From contig OZ012560.1 in assembly GCA_963935595.1 (NCBI GenBank), positions 6,634,001 through 6,698,000 of the forward strand: a stretch of 64,000 bases of DNA, in the 5' to 3' direction. This document shows positions 1 to 11,777 of the stretch, one piece after another; the first letter of the stretch is position 1; each line of letters begins with the position of its first letter. Under the pieces are notes generated by a model that worked only from the letters and a program-made list of their open reading frames with translations, had not been told where the DNA came from and made no database searches. This DNA comes from Schoenobius gigantellus. Its lineage: Eukaryota > Arthropoda > Insecta > Lepidoptera > Crambidae. The translations under genes and the position numbers were made by a program.

Positions 1-7
1 CTAACTA

Positions 8-65
8 GTTAGGTAGGCTCGTGCCCCTCGGTGGGGACGTATATGAGTTGTAATGATGATGAAGA
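8..65 (+). mobile_element. SINE 3' tail, (GAT)n-tailed family
   Basis: The segment carries the 3' end shared with copies at 717-1071, 9919-10118 and 37249-37366: a GCCCCTCGGTGGGGACGTAT block followed by a TGATGATGA tail. Only the tail lies in this window or survives. Confidence 0.6.
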
Positions 66-267
66 AAGCGCGTGAAACGTTGCTATACACTGTGAGTGCA
101 TTTATGCCATGAGCGCGGCAGCCTCGCTGCTTTTGCACTCTCAGTGTGCTCGGTACAGTAAGTACCTACTTATCTTGTACCTACATATCTTGTAGTGATG
201 GAGGCCTGCTTTTACTCTTATCTAACCGCCCGCCAACAGTACTTTAAGCACAATGAGCCTCATCTGT

Positions 268-335
268 TTGGTGTGATCTGAGTCTGGGTGTACCCCAGGG
301 CGGAGTTCTTACTCCGTTACTTTTATCAAAATAAG
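268..335 (+). pseudogene. reverse transcriptase scrap (GVPQGG motif)
   Basis: A short stretch translates to LGVPQGGVLTPLL, which matches RT motif 4 of non-LTR elements (G-x-PQG-x-x-x-x-PLL). Nothing recognisable extends to either side, so it is a relic. The 66-267 interval before it shows nothing I can name. Confidence 0.4.
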
Positions 336-395
336 CCACAATAAAAAGAAATTTAAAAAATTTTAGGTTAATGTTACGATTTATTTTTGTTCACA

Positions 396-476
396 ATGGG
401 TCATTCACAACAATCACAAGCCTCATCCAATGGGTCCATCCATGGGTCACAACAACCACAAGCCTCATCCAATTCA
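396..476 (+). repeat. imperfect ~45-bp direct repeat
   Basis: Two diverged copies of a unit containing CACAAGCCTCATCCAA lie side by side (about 397-435 and 443-475). I see no gene in 477-716. Confidence 0.5.
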
Positions 477-716
477 CCAAACAAGGATCTAAAACAAAAC
501 CAATAAATAAACCCTATTCGATCATAGGCTCGGCACCGGATTGGACCCTTAATTGTGATGGATACGTACGATAAACAATACAGGTTTCGGTCTGACGTAG
601 TGATGATTGCATCCAGGCCAAACATTTTGCTTTACTCTCGCATACTAAAGCGCGTGCTAGGTACTCGTCGAACTCACCGTGCCGGCCGTGGGAAAATAAC
701 ATTCCCAAAGACCATA

Positions 717-1071
717 TCATATTATCATCATCATCAACAGCTCTATACGTTCCCACCGAGGGGCTCGAGCCTACCCTAAACTAGGGCGATTAGGCCTTAG
801 TCAACCACGCTGGCCGAGTGCGGGTTGGTCGACTTCACAGACAACCTGTAAAGAAATTCTTTCTTCACAGGTGTGTGCAGGTTTCCTCACGATGTTTTCC
901 TTCACCGTAAAAGCGTCGAATAAACGTACATATGAATTCAAAATTTGAAAACACATCAGTACGTGGCGGGGTTCGAACCGCTACCTCCCGATTTTAAGGC
1001 AACAGCCTAACGCACTACGCCATCGACGCTTCACTACGCCATCGACGCTTCACTACGCCATCGACGCTTCT
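717..1071 (-). mobile_element. full-length tRNA-derived SINE, (GAT)n tail
   Basis: Read on the minus strand, the 5' head is tRNA-like: a GGCGTAGTGCGTTAGG A-box-like stretch and a GGTTCGAACCCC B box. The body contains the GGAAAACATCGTGAGGAAAC block and the tail is GATGATGAT. The sequence AAGACCATA occurs on both sides (708-716 and 1072-1080) and is a target-site duplication. The 5' head carries a 19-bp unit repeated three times (1013-1069). This is the only complete copy in the window; the copies at 9919 and 37249 are 5' truncated. Confidence 0.8.
1013..1069 (-). repeat. 19-bp triplication at a SINE head
   Basis: The 19-bp unit CACTACGCCATCGACGCTT is present three times in perfect tandem (1013, 1032 and 1051) inside the 5' end of the SINE. 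It looks like replication slippage or template jumping at the start of the element. Confidence 0.85.
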
Positions 1072-1080
1072 AAGACCATA

Positions 1081-2285
1081 CATTTAAATTGAATAGATAC
1101 TACGATCTTACCAACGATATCACAAAAAAAATTATTATGTTCACTTATATGCGGTAGAAGTAAGCGCGAGAGGTATTCCGGCTAAATCCTTGTACGAGTA
1201 CACATTGCTAAAAGATCTAGGCTTATCGAGAACGACCGTGAGCTCAATATTAAACCGCGTAACAAAGGCGGCACTGACAGATTCATATCAAATATGGTAA
1301 GGCAGAGGAGCCGGAGTGGTGAAGGTGAATGTTGATGCATTGTAAAGTAGCTACTTAAACCTGCACCATGTTTTTGTTGTTCAAATCTATTATAAGAAAG
1401 ATGTCATTACTTGACCTCGCGTCTTGCTATCTGTACCAATAGTGCGTGTAATTTAATCGTTTCCATCGTAATATAATATTGATAGTTCGGTGAAACTAGC
1501 CCCATCTTTCTAGCATTACCGATAAATCTTTGAGGGCTTCGAAAAGATTATTAGCATGTTGTTCGTAACTACACCAAAACTTTGCATGCGTGAGTATTTA
1601 TCTAATTATTCAATTACATTATGATTTATGGGAGGAATTATAAAATTATAGATTATGTACACCGTGTTTGGTCTATCAAGCCGAAACCTACCCATATTAA
1701 CATAGTCATATAATAGTACATTACGATATAATTGCGGTATGTTGGTTATAACTTACGAGGCGGAATTTCAGCCCGAGCCGAAGGCGAGGACGTAATAGAG
1801 CCGAGTGTGTATGTATACTTAACCAATATGTGCAAGTATATCTTACGATACTTTTCTACACACTTGTAAGGAAAAATACGTAATAAACTGTTTTTTTTAT
1901 TATTAAATAACACAAATAATTTTTATTTTGTAGACAAAATTAATAATGGTATGAAAATAATCATTTGAAATATCATGTAGTTCGTTGATGTCTTTTATAT
2001 TACAAAAAATAGAGTACATTACTGGCGCGGCCGGTAAGTGCAGCATTGCTGGACTCTGTGATGCGCGTCTCGGCTATAATACACGAGTGTTTTATGAGCT
2101 GCTTTATGTATCTAAAACCGGTAAAATTAGATCCACTTTACGAGCAAGTGCGTTGAAAAAAATAGTATAGATGGCGTCATTGGAAATTTGAAATTGTAAA
2201 ATTAATTACTAAAACTTTTACGGGATACGTGTTTAAAAGTGTGTAAAATTAATGTTAAAATCCCCATATACAATAAGTTTGGTCT
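1081..2285. other. AT-rich stretch without recognisable gene
   Basis: No coding sequence or RNA gene is recognisable. A GC-richer patch at about 1755-1815 (GCCCGAGCCGAAGGCGAGGA) with AT-rich flanks may be part of an unidentified DNA transposon. Around 2262-2305 a CCCCATA/TATGGGG inverted pair precedes the next element. Confidence 0.3.
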
Positions 2286-2289
2286 GTGA

Positions 2290-3221
2290 TAAAAAATGTA
2301 TGGGGAGTTAGAAAATTAATTTTACAATGGCGACAGGGTGAGGATACCCTATATGACCGAGGCGGTATCGGCTTGGCTGGCCCTCAGCGTTGGCGTACCG
2401 TGTCCCGTAACCCCGGGCATAATCAGCGGGCATGGGATGACGTCGGTGTTGAGAGGACGCTTAAGACCATAATGGACGGTGCCACTGGTGCCGATTTAGC
2501 GAGACTTAAGGCTGTGTCGCGGTCAGAATCAGGAGCATGGTTGTACGCCCTTCCCTCACCTAACCTGGGTACGTTGATGGATGACGACTCTCTGCGTGTG
2601 GCTGTAGCTCTCCGTCTGGGCTGTAAGGTGTGTGAACCTCATAGATGCACCTGCGGTTCAATGGTGGAGGCTGATGGGCATCACGCTCTGAGCTGTCGTC
2701 GTTGCTCAGGTAGATTTCAACGACACCATGCTCTCAACGACATAGTCCGCAGGGCACTCATATCGGCCAATATCCCGTGCGTACTGGAACCACCAGGTCT
2801 AAGCCGGTCAGATGGCAAACGACCGGATGGTTTGACCTTGGTTCCATGGAAGCACGGCAGGTGCCTGGTATGGGACGCTACGTGCGTGAGCACTGTCGCG
2901 GCTTCGCACTTGGGTCGCACCGTCCACTTACCGGCAGCGGCGGCTGAGGATGCCGCTAACAAAAAGCGAGCAAAATACGCGACAATGGAGCCGCTTTATC
3001 ACTTTGTGCCCATTGCAGTCGAAACTCTGGGTAGCTGGGGAGCCGAGGCCAAAACCTTGATGACAGAAATTGGTCGCCGAATTAGGGAGCACGGCGGAGA
3101 CTCCCGTTCCGGCTCGTTCCTGGTACAACGGATGGCCATCGCTATTCAGCGTGGTAATGCTGCTAGCATCATGGGCACCTTTGCGCCGGGTTCGATTCGG
3201 GGCGGGTTATTCGATTCGTAG
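2290..3221 (+). CDS. RLE-type non-LTR retrotransposon C-terminal ORF
   Basis: About 310 codons are open to a TAG at 3219-3221. The sequence resembles the C-terminal third of retrotransposon polyproteins with a restriction-like endonuclease. A cysteine/histidine cluster (CKVC, HRCTC, DGHHALSC, roughly residues 115-140) precedes KRPDGLTLVPW...LVWD (about residues 180-200), which fits the PD-x(n)-D nuclease motif seen downstream of RT in R2-like elements. The RT domain itself is absent, so this is a 5'-truncated or exonised fragment. The reading frame is notably intact compared with other RT relics here. I infer no true start codon; the first Met (2286) lies in non-homologous sequence. Exact clade not assigned. 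Confidence 0.6.
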
Positions 3222-3560
3222 TTATTAGTTATTTGACATAAATATTAATAATTTTACAATTGCGAATTTTCAATATCTTATATTAGAAACGGGGGTTAAA
3301 AATATGAAATAAAAGAAACATTTTCATGCATACGTCAGTCACCACACTTTTTTCATTTATCACAGCAGTGCCAAACTGACAGCGAAACCTATCTATGGCC
3401 GGCTTACACGTGTCATCTTGTTACAAACATGTAATTAACTTATTTAGTCGCGTAACACGATGTCAAAGACCTGAACCCTCGGTGGGCTTAGTCAAAACAA
3501 ACACAAACTAAATACAAATTTAATCCTTTGCGGCATATTAAGCCCAAAGAGCCCGCGCAA

Positions 3561-3615
3561 GCGACCGGCACGCGACCGGCACGCGACCGACACGCGACCG
3601 ACACGCAACCGACAC
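3561..3615 (+). repeat. 11-bp minisatellite, five copies
   Basis: The unit GCGACCGGCAC is repeated five times with G/A substitutions. The surrounding 3222-4020 interval has no recognisable gene. Confidence 0.8.
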
Positions 3616-4024
3616 GCCACGCCGCGGCGCGACAACAAACACATTGTGTTGTGATCACGTTAGTGGATTACAAGCGTGATCGATGTCCGCCAATTGATGT
3701 ACTTATCATGTTTATTAGACGTGTGAAGTTAATTTGATCCTGGGGTCGGCGCGAACCGAATGTGATGATAGCACATCTGATGCGTGGCACCGAACGTGTT
3801 ATCGATGTTGGTGTTATGGTTTTATTAATTCGACAAAAATATACGTTGGTAATTACTTGATGTCATACTCAGGCTTCACCTGTCGTAACGTGTTAATAAA
3901 TGCAATAATTTTGACATGTCGGCATGCCTTATCGTGTCAGTTGCTATTTGGCATATACTTAAGTGGCGTTAGACTTTAATAACTGTTGTAGCAAATCGTG
4001 CTAATGTAGTGACGGTTAGTAACA

Positions 4025-4640
4025 GTATCTCTTTACGCTTCAACAAGGGACTGAAAAGCTGACAAAGCCGCCCCATGGATATGCCATTGGACTCGGGTAT
4101 AAGCCCCATACCTGGCTAAACCACCCATCGACCTAGCCCTTCCCCGAGCGCGCCCCCTGGAGACAGGCCCAACGGTGAGCCAGCACTGCTGACCCAAGCG
4201 CTGGGACTACCCTACGGAGCGGTCGCCAGGCCAGAGATGGAAACGTAATTTCTCCCGACCGGTTGTCGGCCGGCCGGGCCATTTCATCCCAGGCTTGCTT
4301 TTTTAGTTGGTGGCGCGCCTCCTCCTACCCAACCGGCAGAAGGAGGCGACAGCCTCCCACGCCGTCGCGCCGGTCAGCATCTGGCATACGACGCTAGCCT
4401 GCATGACGGGCGCACCCCTACCTATGCCCAGCGCGAGGGCTATTGTGTCGCGATGGGGTCGCCAGGCCGGGCACTCCGGTCTCCGAAAGGGTGTATCCGG
4501 CCGTGTCGTCGGGAGCGCCGCAGTGGTGACACCGCGGCGTCTGCTCTGCTCCCTCCGTGCGACATGGTGCGCAAATATAATGGCCGAAGCAGCCGTGCCC
4601 GGCCATCATCTGCACCATACGGTAGGTGAAGCTGCCCTAT
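4025..4640 (-). mobile_element. R1-like retrotransposon 3' fragment
   Basis: On the minus strand, about 4420-4620 encodes AGHGCFGHY and RCHHCGAPDDTAGYTL, matching the C-terminal CCHC region of the full element at 52080-58968 (NHGCFGRYLH and CHHCGAEEDTAQHTL). The remainder (4025-4300) matches the 3' untranslated block also found at 23636-23822 and 49818-49998. The frame is broken. It is a decayed, 5'-truncated insertion. Confidence 0.65.
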
Positions 4641-5261
4641 GCCTGAAAGTTCTGTGGATATCCCTCTCAAACTTGAATGAGGATTTTCAGTCACTATGTA
4701 GGTATTTCTTTCACTTGCGATGTTAACTTCAGTCGAAGTCGTTGATGGCCTATCAGAGCGAGGCAAATCTTTCATCACACCTCGACCGCTTTTGAACGCA
4801 CTGTACCAGTCCTATGCACGTGTTTTTGATAAAATCGATTCACCGTAAGCCTTCTGTAATATTTTTAGTGACTCCGAACACGAAATTCCATTAGCGATGT
4901 TTTTGTCCACTGTGAAATTTGCAATACACACTTGACCGTGATATGGTCTAATTAAAAACAACACTGTATTATTTGATCTAAATAACAGATGCAACTCAAA
5001 CTCCGCGCCAAAATGGAAAACGGTTGAGCCAATTGAACGAAAAATAAATTTTAAATTTATTTATTTTCGATACCAGCTCATTTCACTAGGTAATACGTGC
5101 CTATTGTATTTGAAAAACTAACCTCTAACTCCTAAAAGTTAAGGATCCTTCCGTCGTCAGCTCGGTACAAGACTAGCAGACGCAAATACGTGAATAGCTT
5201 CGGAAAAAAATTACGACAGAAAATACCTATGAAATCTTGTCTAATAATAATTAATTTATAA
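4641..5261. other. no feature recognised
   Basis: AT-rich sequence with no homology I can see and no convincing open frame. Confidence 0.3.
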
Positions 5262-5263
5262 TA

Positions 5264-6230
5264 TTAGGTCCTTACATATGAAATTGGCGTTTTGTATGGG
5301 AGGAACATAAAGTCGATTTTTTTATATAATATATTTATTCAATCAAAGTATGTACCATTGCTATCTATGCACTTTTGCCATCTCATAGGTAGGTAGTTCG
5401 TCGATCCCTTTACTAAAAAAACTGTAACGAGGTGCTATATTCTAGATGTAGCACTCGTTGCATTCCCGCCTAACTTGACTGCATTTTAAACTTTATATAT
5501 TGTCTCAATGACATTCTGTTCTTCCGTCACTGAATTATCATGGACATCAAAACGTAAAGAAGTAGCGATGGCTAATTAATATAAATTAATATTTTTATCA
5601 GCACCTTTTTCTATAAATCAGACGAAATAATGTAACGAATATCATAAAATCTTAAAGGCACTTTATTAATGTAGTGCCTTTTCCTTTTTATCATAATATT
5701 TGAGACAGTGGAAAATAAATCGGTGACACAATCCTGGTGCTTCATTTGGCTGACCCACATCCTCCCTAACCACTGCACCACTGCGTCACCTGCTGCTCAC
5801 CACGTTACAAAACCTTTCGGACGGGAATCAATAAATTCTTTGAAGGCGGTTTGGACTGCCCCATCGGAGTTGAATTTTTTCCCTTTCAAGAAGTTATCCA
5901 AATTTCGAAAAAAAATGGTATAAGTAATCTGTTGGAGCAAGGTCCGGAGACTGGTGCCACGGTGGAACTCGTACTCGTAAAAAAGCGATATTTCAAGTTT
6001 TCCATTTTGTAAACTGAGTGACGCAAAGAAAAAAAACAATTGAGGAAAAAACAAGTGAATTATAATTTTCGAAACACAAATACATGAGTAAATAGCTGTA
6101 TAAATTTGAATTTGGAATTCCTAACCATAGAGGAGATAGGTGTTTGAGATCAAAGTGGCCAGTACGACAAAACGCCAATTTGTAATGAAATGAAAAATAA
6201 TTTAATTTAATTTCATATGTAAGGACCTAA
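5264..6230 (-). mobile_element. mariner element with both inverted ends, internally rearranged
   Basis: The ends form inverted repeats beginning TTAGGTCCTTACATATGAAA at 5264 and ending at 6230, bounded by TA on both sides (5262-5263 and 6231-6232), the canonical mariner target. On the minus strand, fragments of a mariner-type transposase survive: SPDLAPTDY followed by a frame change to LDNFLKGKKFNSDG (about 5965-5850). The C-terminal piece lies near 5350-5390. The N-terminal two thirds are missing and about 300 bp of foreign-looking sequence sits at 5400-5700. The element cannot encode a working transposase. Confidence 0.75.
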
Positions 6231-6232
6231 TA

Positions 6233-7130
6233 TTAGCGTCAATATCTATTTAATGTATGCCTAGCGTAATTTACGCCGCACATCATTGGTCGCGTAGTAT
6301 TTGCTATTGATTACTATGCGGCGCGCACCTTCGGTCTTATGAACGGAGCGAGATGTTTAAATGGAATTTTGTGATACAGCGCTACGCAACTTAAAAGCTA
6401 TATAGTTAAGATATATTATATCTTAACTATTATGAAGTAGGTATGCCTAGCAATTGATAAAAACCCTTAAAAAAAAATTTTTTAAAACATTTCTAAAGCA
6501 GCTATGGTTAATTCTTATTTCTAGGTTTCCATCTGCGTTAAATATATGTTACCTGTAAATCCTGTAATAACACAATTCGAGCATTAAGTACTTCAGTGAG
6601 GGAGAAAAACCGAGAATGTTTGTTAAAATTAGCTAGGTATAAAAGTTATTAATTGTAATGTTACAATTACAATTACTGTTATAATTAGCATAATAATTTC
6701 TTCTCAGACTATTTACTCCAAAACTTAAGAAAGGAGGAAGGAAGGAATAGGGTTATTGATTGATCCATTTGAAGCATAATAAGTAGGTACTCACTAAAAA
6801 CAACATTTCTCAAATAAGTCAAAAATAAAATATCAGCCCCTATTCGCGATTTAAGGTTGAACTTGGCTGTTTATTTTGCTTCTCATTTGCCGTTGGAAAT
6901 CAAAGTTGACATGAAATTGCTGAATAAAGATTTCAAATATGGAACCGTACCCCAAGCGTCGGTGTTTGAATGATACAATTTTCGAACGGACTGGGAAGTG
7001 AAAACTATTCTTAAAGTTTCGCCCTTTCACAATTTCCGAAGAAACCGTGCGCTGACCACGGCTTATGTGAAGCACCATAGCGTGGATAAGACCCCGATTT
7101 TAGTAAAAAAGCATCCATAGAGTCCTAAAA
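6233..7130. other. no feature recognised
   Basis: AT-rich. A short open frame on the minus strand at 6851-7078 has no family I recognise and no coding context. Confidence 0.3.
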
Positions 7131-7380
7131 TTTGCTACACATATTGATAAAATAATGTTTTTTTTTTTGTATAGGTATTTTTTTTTTGTAGCATGTGTGG
7201 TTTTTTTTATTTAGTGTACACACCGCGGCTGTTTTTTGTTTTTGAAAATTTTCCTACTGCAGGTCGGCTGGAAGAGATTTCGTCAGAGATAAGCCAAACC
7301 TTTTTGTACTCATATGTGTATTGTTTGTGTTCTCTTTTTGTATTTTTGTGTACAATAAATTGTGAAATAAAAAAATAAAA
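7131..7380 (+). mobile_element. CR1-like retrotransposon 3' end
   Basis: The block GGCTGGAAGAGATTTCGTCA...AGATAAGCC...TTTTTGTA followed by an AATAAA-rich tail is shared with 59940-60050 and 62320-62390. It looks like the short stem-loop 3' end of a non-LTR family. It carries no coding sequence. Confidence 0.45.
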
Positions 7381-7464
7381 TAGGTCCATGTAGTAATATT
7401 TGTAGAATAATTAAGTAATCTACATAAATAAAAATAATTCTCTGTTTAAAAAGAGCACTTCTCT

Positions 7465-7590
7465 CCAGGTAGGCAGCAACTGAGCTTTGCCCCTGGCATT
7501 GCAGATGTCCATGAGCGGTGGTTACCACTTACCATCAGGTGGGCCACTTGCTCGTCTACCACCTTTAGCAATAAAAAAATATAAAAAAAT
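7465..7590 (+). repeat. dispersed repeat, CACTTACCATCAGGTGGGC family
   Basis: It contains the core TACCACTTACCATCAGGTGGGC followed by an A-rich tail. Related copies lie at 37515-37610 (minus), 43221-43608 and 45391-45476. It is probably a SINE or the 3' end of a non-LTR element. The following 7591-8129 has no recognisable feature. Confidence 0.5.
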
Positions 7591-8129
7591 TTAATTAATA
7601 AGAGTTTTATGCTTAACACTAAATCTAATGCTAAGCATAAAACTCGAGAACAGCAGGATCAATTTGGATGATTTAAAAAATATACTTAGAGTCTTAAGAA
7701 AATTGTCATAAAGAAGAAAGTTAGAAAAATTGACCTAAAAACGCAATTACCACATTTTTAACACATTAAAAATGATCATATACATATACTATAATTTAGT
7801 TGGGATTCCTAATGCTTGATAGCAAAACTGAATTATGGTAGTGGGATGACGATTTCAGATTTGATTAATGTATGATTTAATACGGGAAAATATCTATAGG
7901 ATTCCTACGAGGAAGTTAAAAACGCGGGCAAAGCTGAGGACGAAAGCTAGTAAATAAAGATTAAGTACCTATTTCCTGTGTTTCCGTTGCCGGTGTTACT
8001 ACCAATATCCTATTACTAGTAGGAATAGAGGTACTTAATTAAATTTCCTTTGGTGCTACTGCAGCTGTAAGTTGAAAGAAGGGAATTTTTAAAATATTTA
8101 CTACACAATCTCAAATTTAGATGGAATCC

Positions 8130-8967
8130 GCTTTATTACAGCACCAAAGCGACGGAAGTTAATAATGCCATTTCAGTTATTAACCACAACTTGGCCAAAA
8201 TTTTGGATTGGTCTAATAATTATGGAGTCGCTGTCAACCCTAGCAAATGCCAGGCGATCATTATTGGTAGTTCGCGGCAACTTGCGAAGATCGACTTGAC
8301 TTCATGCGGTCCTGTCCAATTTAATGGTGTAGCAATTCCTTTTGAACCGGTTGTTAAAAACCTTGGTTTGTTAATGGACAGTTCATTATCTTGGAATGCT
8401 TACATCAACAGCATTTGTAATAAAGTTAGAGGATCTCTGCGCTCATTGTACAGGCTTAAGAATTTCCTCCCTCCTAGCACCAAAGTTCTTCTCGTCCAAT
8501 CCCTAGTCCTCCCTTTAATCGATTATGCTGATGTGTGTTGCACCAACGTTAACCAAGAACTTCTAGACAAGCTGGATCGAATGCTCAACAACTGTATTCG
8601 TTTTATTTTCGGTCTGCGAAAATATGACCACATTTCCTTCTTTCGAGATAAACTCAAATGGTTGCCTATCCGTTTGCGAAGGAACCTGAGAGTCGCTTCC
8701 CAGCTTTTCAGCATTATTTACGATCCAAATACTCCTGATTACTTAAAGAGTAAATTTCAAGCGCTTGGTAGTACTCATACACTCAACTTACGTTCTGCTG
8801 CAAAACTCACACTTGAGTTTCCAAGTCATAGATCCGGGTTCGCTTCGGACTCTTTCACACTTTCAGCTATACGCTTGTGGAATAGCTTACCCCCTAACTA
8901 TAGATCAGCCTGTAGTAAGGCTTCATTCAAACGTCAGATACGAAGACTCTTTTTGGAATCTGTTTAG
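8130..8967 (+). pseudogene. CR1/L2-group reverse transcriptase C-terminus
   Basis: An open frame of about 280 codons runs to a TAG at 8965-8967. It encodes the thumb and C-terminal domain of a non-LTR reverse transcriptase: LAKILDWSNNYGVAVNPSKC (the conserved W-x-x-x-x-x-x-x-N-x-x-K motif), KNLGLLMDSSLSW, then LVLPLIDYADVCC and the W-x-S-LPP C-terminus. The polymerase palm and endonuclease are missing, so it is a 5'-truncated insertion. It runs on to a (TAAA)n tail at about 9245-9263, typical of CR1-group 3' ends. No stop codon interrupts the surviving part, so the insertion is moderately young. Confidence 0.75.
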
Positions 8968-9263
8968 TTTTATTTGACAGTATTTCATCATAATATTAGC
9001 ATTATTTATATATATTTATTATATATCATATATGTAGTTTTATATATTTTTAATATTTATATTCTATTATATCTATGTTTACTTATTTCATCCTAATTTA
9101 AATATACCTACTTATGTCGTTTGCGACTTTAATTCGTACACCGTCTACAATTTCTCCCACATTTTTACTGGTTGACTGGTAGAGAATGCCTCAGGCATTA
9201 AGTCCGCCTTTTGTACATCTTTTGTTTTATGTACGATAAAGATTAAATAAATAAATAAATAAA
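8968..9263 (+). mobile_element. 3'UTR and (TAAA)n tail of the CR1-like copy
   Basis: The AT-rich trailer ends in GATTAAATAAATAAATAAAT. It completes the element begun at 8130. Confidence 0.6.
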
Positions 9264-9918
9264 TCCGGCACACATTTATCAAATGGTGTCAAAGTAACTC
9301 TACCTACCTACCTACCTACAATATTGAAATCAGAACTGGATTCTCTCTCACTTAACTCATATATTTCTACTTATATGTTTTACCTACCTACTTATTTCCA
9401 TTTTTAACAAGTGTTGATGTAAGATAAAACAATTATTCGTGCTAGTAGTCTAAATTCACTAGTTATCTTGTGATTGTGACATTGAACAATGTCACCTTAT
9501 CGCTAAGGATGAGTCAAAGAATGTTTATTACTTTCTCACCTTTGATGCCGTAATAATTTATTTATCGGCAAATAACCAACTGTCAATACAAAAATAATTT
9601 CTAAAAATAAATTTTTAATAAATTAAACTCAGGTGAATGTGAACGTCATGTCCGCTTCCACCTATCGTCCAATCGTTCGATTGATATTCAATTCTGAATT
9701 GCAAGGAGAAAGATCGCCCCGGGACAGCGCACAATTGAATTTGAAAACAGAACATCAGCCCCCTCGCCGCCACGCCCGCGCTCGCACGCCGCGCCGACTA
9801 CTGCTACCATACACAGGCAAAATTCTAGGATAAAATTAAGACTCTTATACTTACATACCCCAATCAAAATGAAAACATTATTCCAAAACCATACATTATA
9901 GTATATTATATTATACTT
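9264..9918. other. unassigned; short TACC repeat and a GC-rich patch
   Basis: A (CTAC)n run lies at 9301-9318. A GC-rich patch at about 9750-9800 stands out from the AT-rich surroundings, but I recognise no exon or promoter in it. Confidence 0.3.
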
Positions 9919-10118
9919 GAAGGATAGGAAGGATACGGTGAAGGAAAACATCGTGAGGAAACCTGCACACACCTGTGAAGAAAGAATTTCTTTACAGGCT
10001 GTGTGTGAAGTCGACCAACCCGCACTTGGCCAGCGTGGTTGACTAAGGCCTAATCACCCTAGTTTAGGGTAGACTCGAGCCCCTCGGTGGGGACATATAT
10101 GAGCTGTTGATGATGATG
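9919..10118 (+). mobile_element. 5'-truncated (GAT)n-tailed SINE
   Basis: It matches the body and tail of the SINE at 717-1071. An exact 11-bp target-site duplication ATATTATACTT flanks it (9908-9918 and 10119-10129). The tRNA-like head is missing. Confidence 0.85.
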
Positions 10119-10270
10119 ATATTATACTTTATATATAACGCCTATTCAAATTCGGAAATCATTGTATAATTACCACCAGTATAGTCACCATAGGACAGTA
10201 AAATTTAAGATGATTCAAATGCAGATTTGCTACATAACTGTGTAGTATTCCCCAAAAAAAAATGCAAATT

Positions 10271-10316
10271 CTGCATTATATGATCAAACAAGGCAATGGT
10301 TGATCATATAATGCAG
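10271..10316. repeat. perfect 17-bp hairpin
   Basis: CTGCATTATATGATCAA (10271-10287) is followed by a 12-base loop and its exact reverse complement (10300-10316). Nothing else in 10130-11575 is recognisable. Confidence 0.85.
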
Positions 10317-11577
10317 ATGCAGGCAATGGTTGATGTTATAAGTCTGAGAATGCGCGGCGGAGCTCTATAAGGCTTCTCTCGCAACCTTTTTGCCAATCTT
10401 GCGCCTTGTAACTTTTCACTTTCCGAAGCTTAGGTGCGAACATTTGTTAGGGAGTTCTCCGTTGTAACGCATATTAACTACCAAAAAGTCGGCCAAAAAA
10501 GTATCGGTGAATCCCGGCAGACCCGAATATCGATGAAAGATGTAACGTTCGTAAATGTATACATTAACGTACAACGGGGGCCATTTTTACTAAAAATGTT
10601 TTGCAAACTATATCGTATTGACATATTTGACATATCAAATGACAGGGCAGAAAAAGGGCCTATAACTTTGAAAAAACAGAAAATAGTTCATTTTCTATAG
10701 ATTACATAAAAACCAAGTCAGTGTATGAAGTTACATAGGAAATTTCTTAATATTTGTTCCTACCAACTTGCTTCCAATATACCTCATTATCAACTTACGG
10801 AACCCTCTCCAAGCGAGTTTAACTCTCACTTGTCCAGTTTTGTAAACTGTCCCGTATAAAATGCAATCATGGTAGACCTATCTGGCTCCTACCCAGCGCG
10901 GCCATTTTCCCGGCCATAGACAACAGTTTTATTGTTTTTATATTTATTTATCCGACGGTGTTTTTGCGTTGTTCTGCCCTATCGTTTTTGGCGCGTGTCT
11001 TTATGACGTAGCAAAGGCCGGACGATGGTCATCGGACAGACAAATAGAGATATGACTTCTTTCTTTCGTAGATCCGGGTAATAATTTTATATTCTGCTTT
11101 CATAACGTACTTAACTTACACTAAATATTTGGTGGTAGATTAGAGAATTTGGTAGCTTATATTAAATGAATGAATGATAGGATCTATTTAGGTTTTTTAT
11201 ACAACGAAATTGGTCTGACTACCTGATGATAAGTGACTATACAGTCACCTAAAATACGAGTACATGTGATTCCTGTATTTAGATTCGTAGGTAAATCTGC
11301 AACACATAAAGGACCATCATATATATAGGTAACCCTGTTAACCCTTAAAGGAGCGTAGGCACATGTTTACTTGTATACCTACTAACCAAAAAAGAAGTTA
11401 CAGTTAAAAAAACAATTATTTACGAAATTAAAAATGTCCATTACTTAGTAGATTGTGTTTAAAATTGTTACATTTGAAAACATAAAACAATGTTTCTACC
11501 TAGCATCATCGTCGTCGGAGGAGCGCCGCTGGTGTACAAAGGATTGAGCAATCGATATTTCTTTCAAATATTCACCA

Positions 11578-11745
11578 TATAGGTCCCTACCGAGTGGCTC
11601 GAGCCTACCCTATGTCAGAATGATTAGGCCTTTGTCAACAACGCTAGCCCAGTGCGGATTGGTTGGCTTCACATACACCATTGATATTCTTCGCAGATGT
11701 ATGCAGGTTGCCCCACGATGTTTTCCTTCACCGTATATGAGCGTC
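11578..11745 (-). mobile_element. diverged (GAT)n-family SINE fragment
   Basis: On the minus strand it matches the CGGTGAAGGAAAACATCG to CGAGCC block of the other copies with many substitutions. It is older than the copies at 717 and 9919. Confidence 0.65.
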
Positions 11746-11777
11746 AGACAAATATGTATTGCTGTGTTCCGGTTTCA

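Noticed and set aside
717..1071. tRNA gene on the minus strand
   Set aside because: tRNA-like boxes lie in a SINE head with a 19-bp triplication and a target duplication.
1737..1870. Possible transposon end near 1.75 kb
   Set aside because: GC-rich patch looks repetitive but no inverted ends, duplication or second copy is visible in this window.
4307..4726. Plus-strand 139-codon frame
   Set aside because: The minus strand encodes recognisable R1-like CCHC-region motifs here; the plus frame is its complement.
9633..9833. GC-rich ORF as a coding exon or promoter
   Set aside because: Arg/Pro-rich translation without family resemblance; no splice or start context that I trust.
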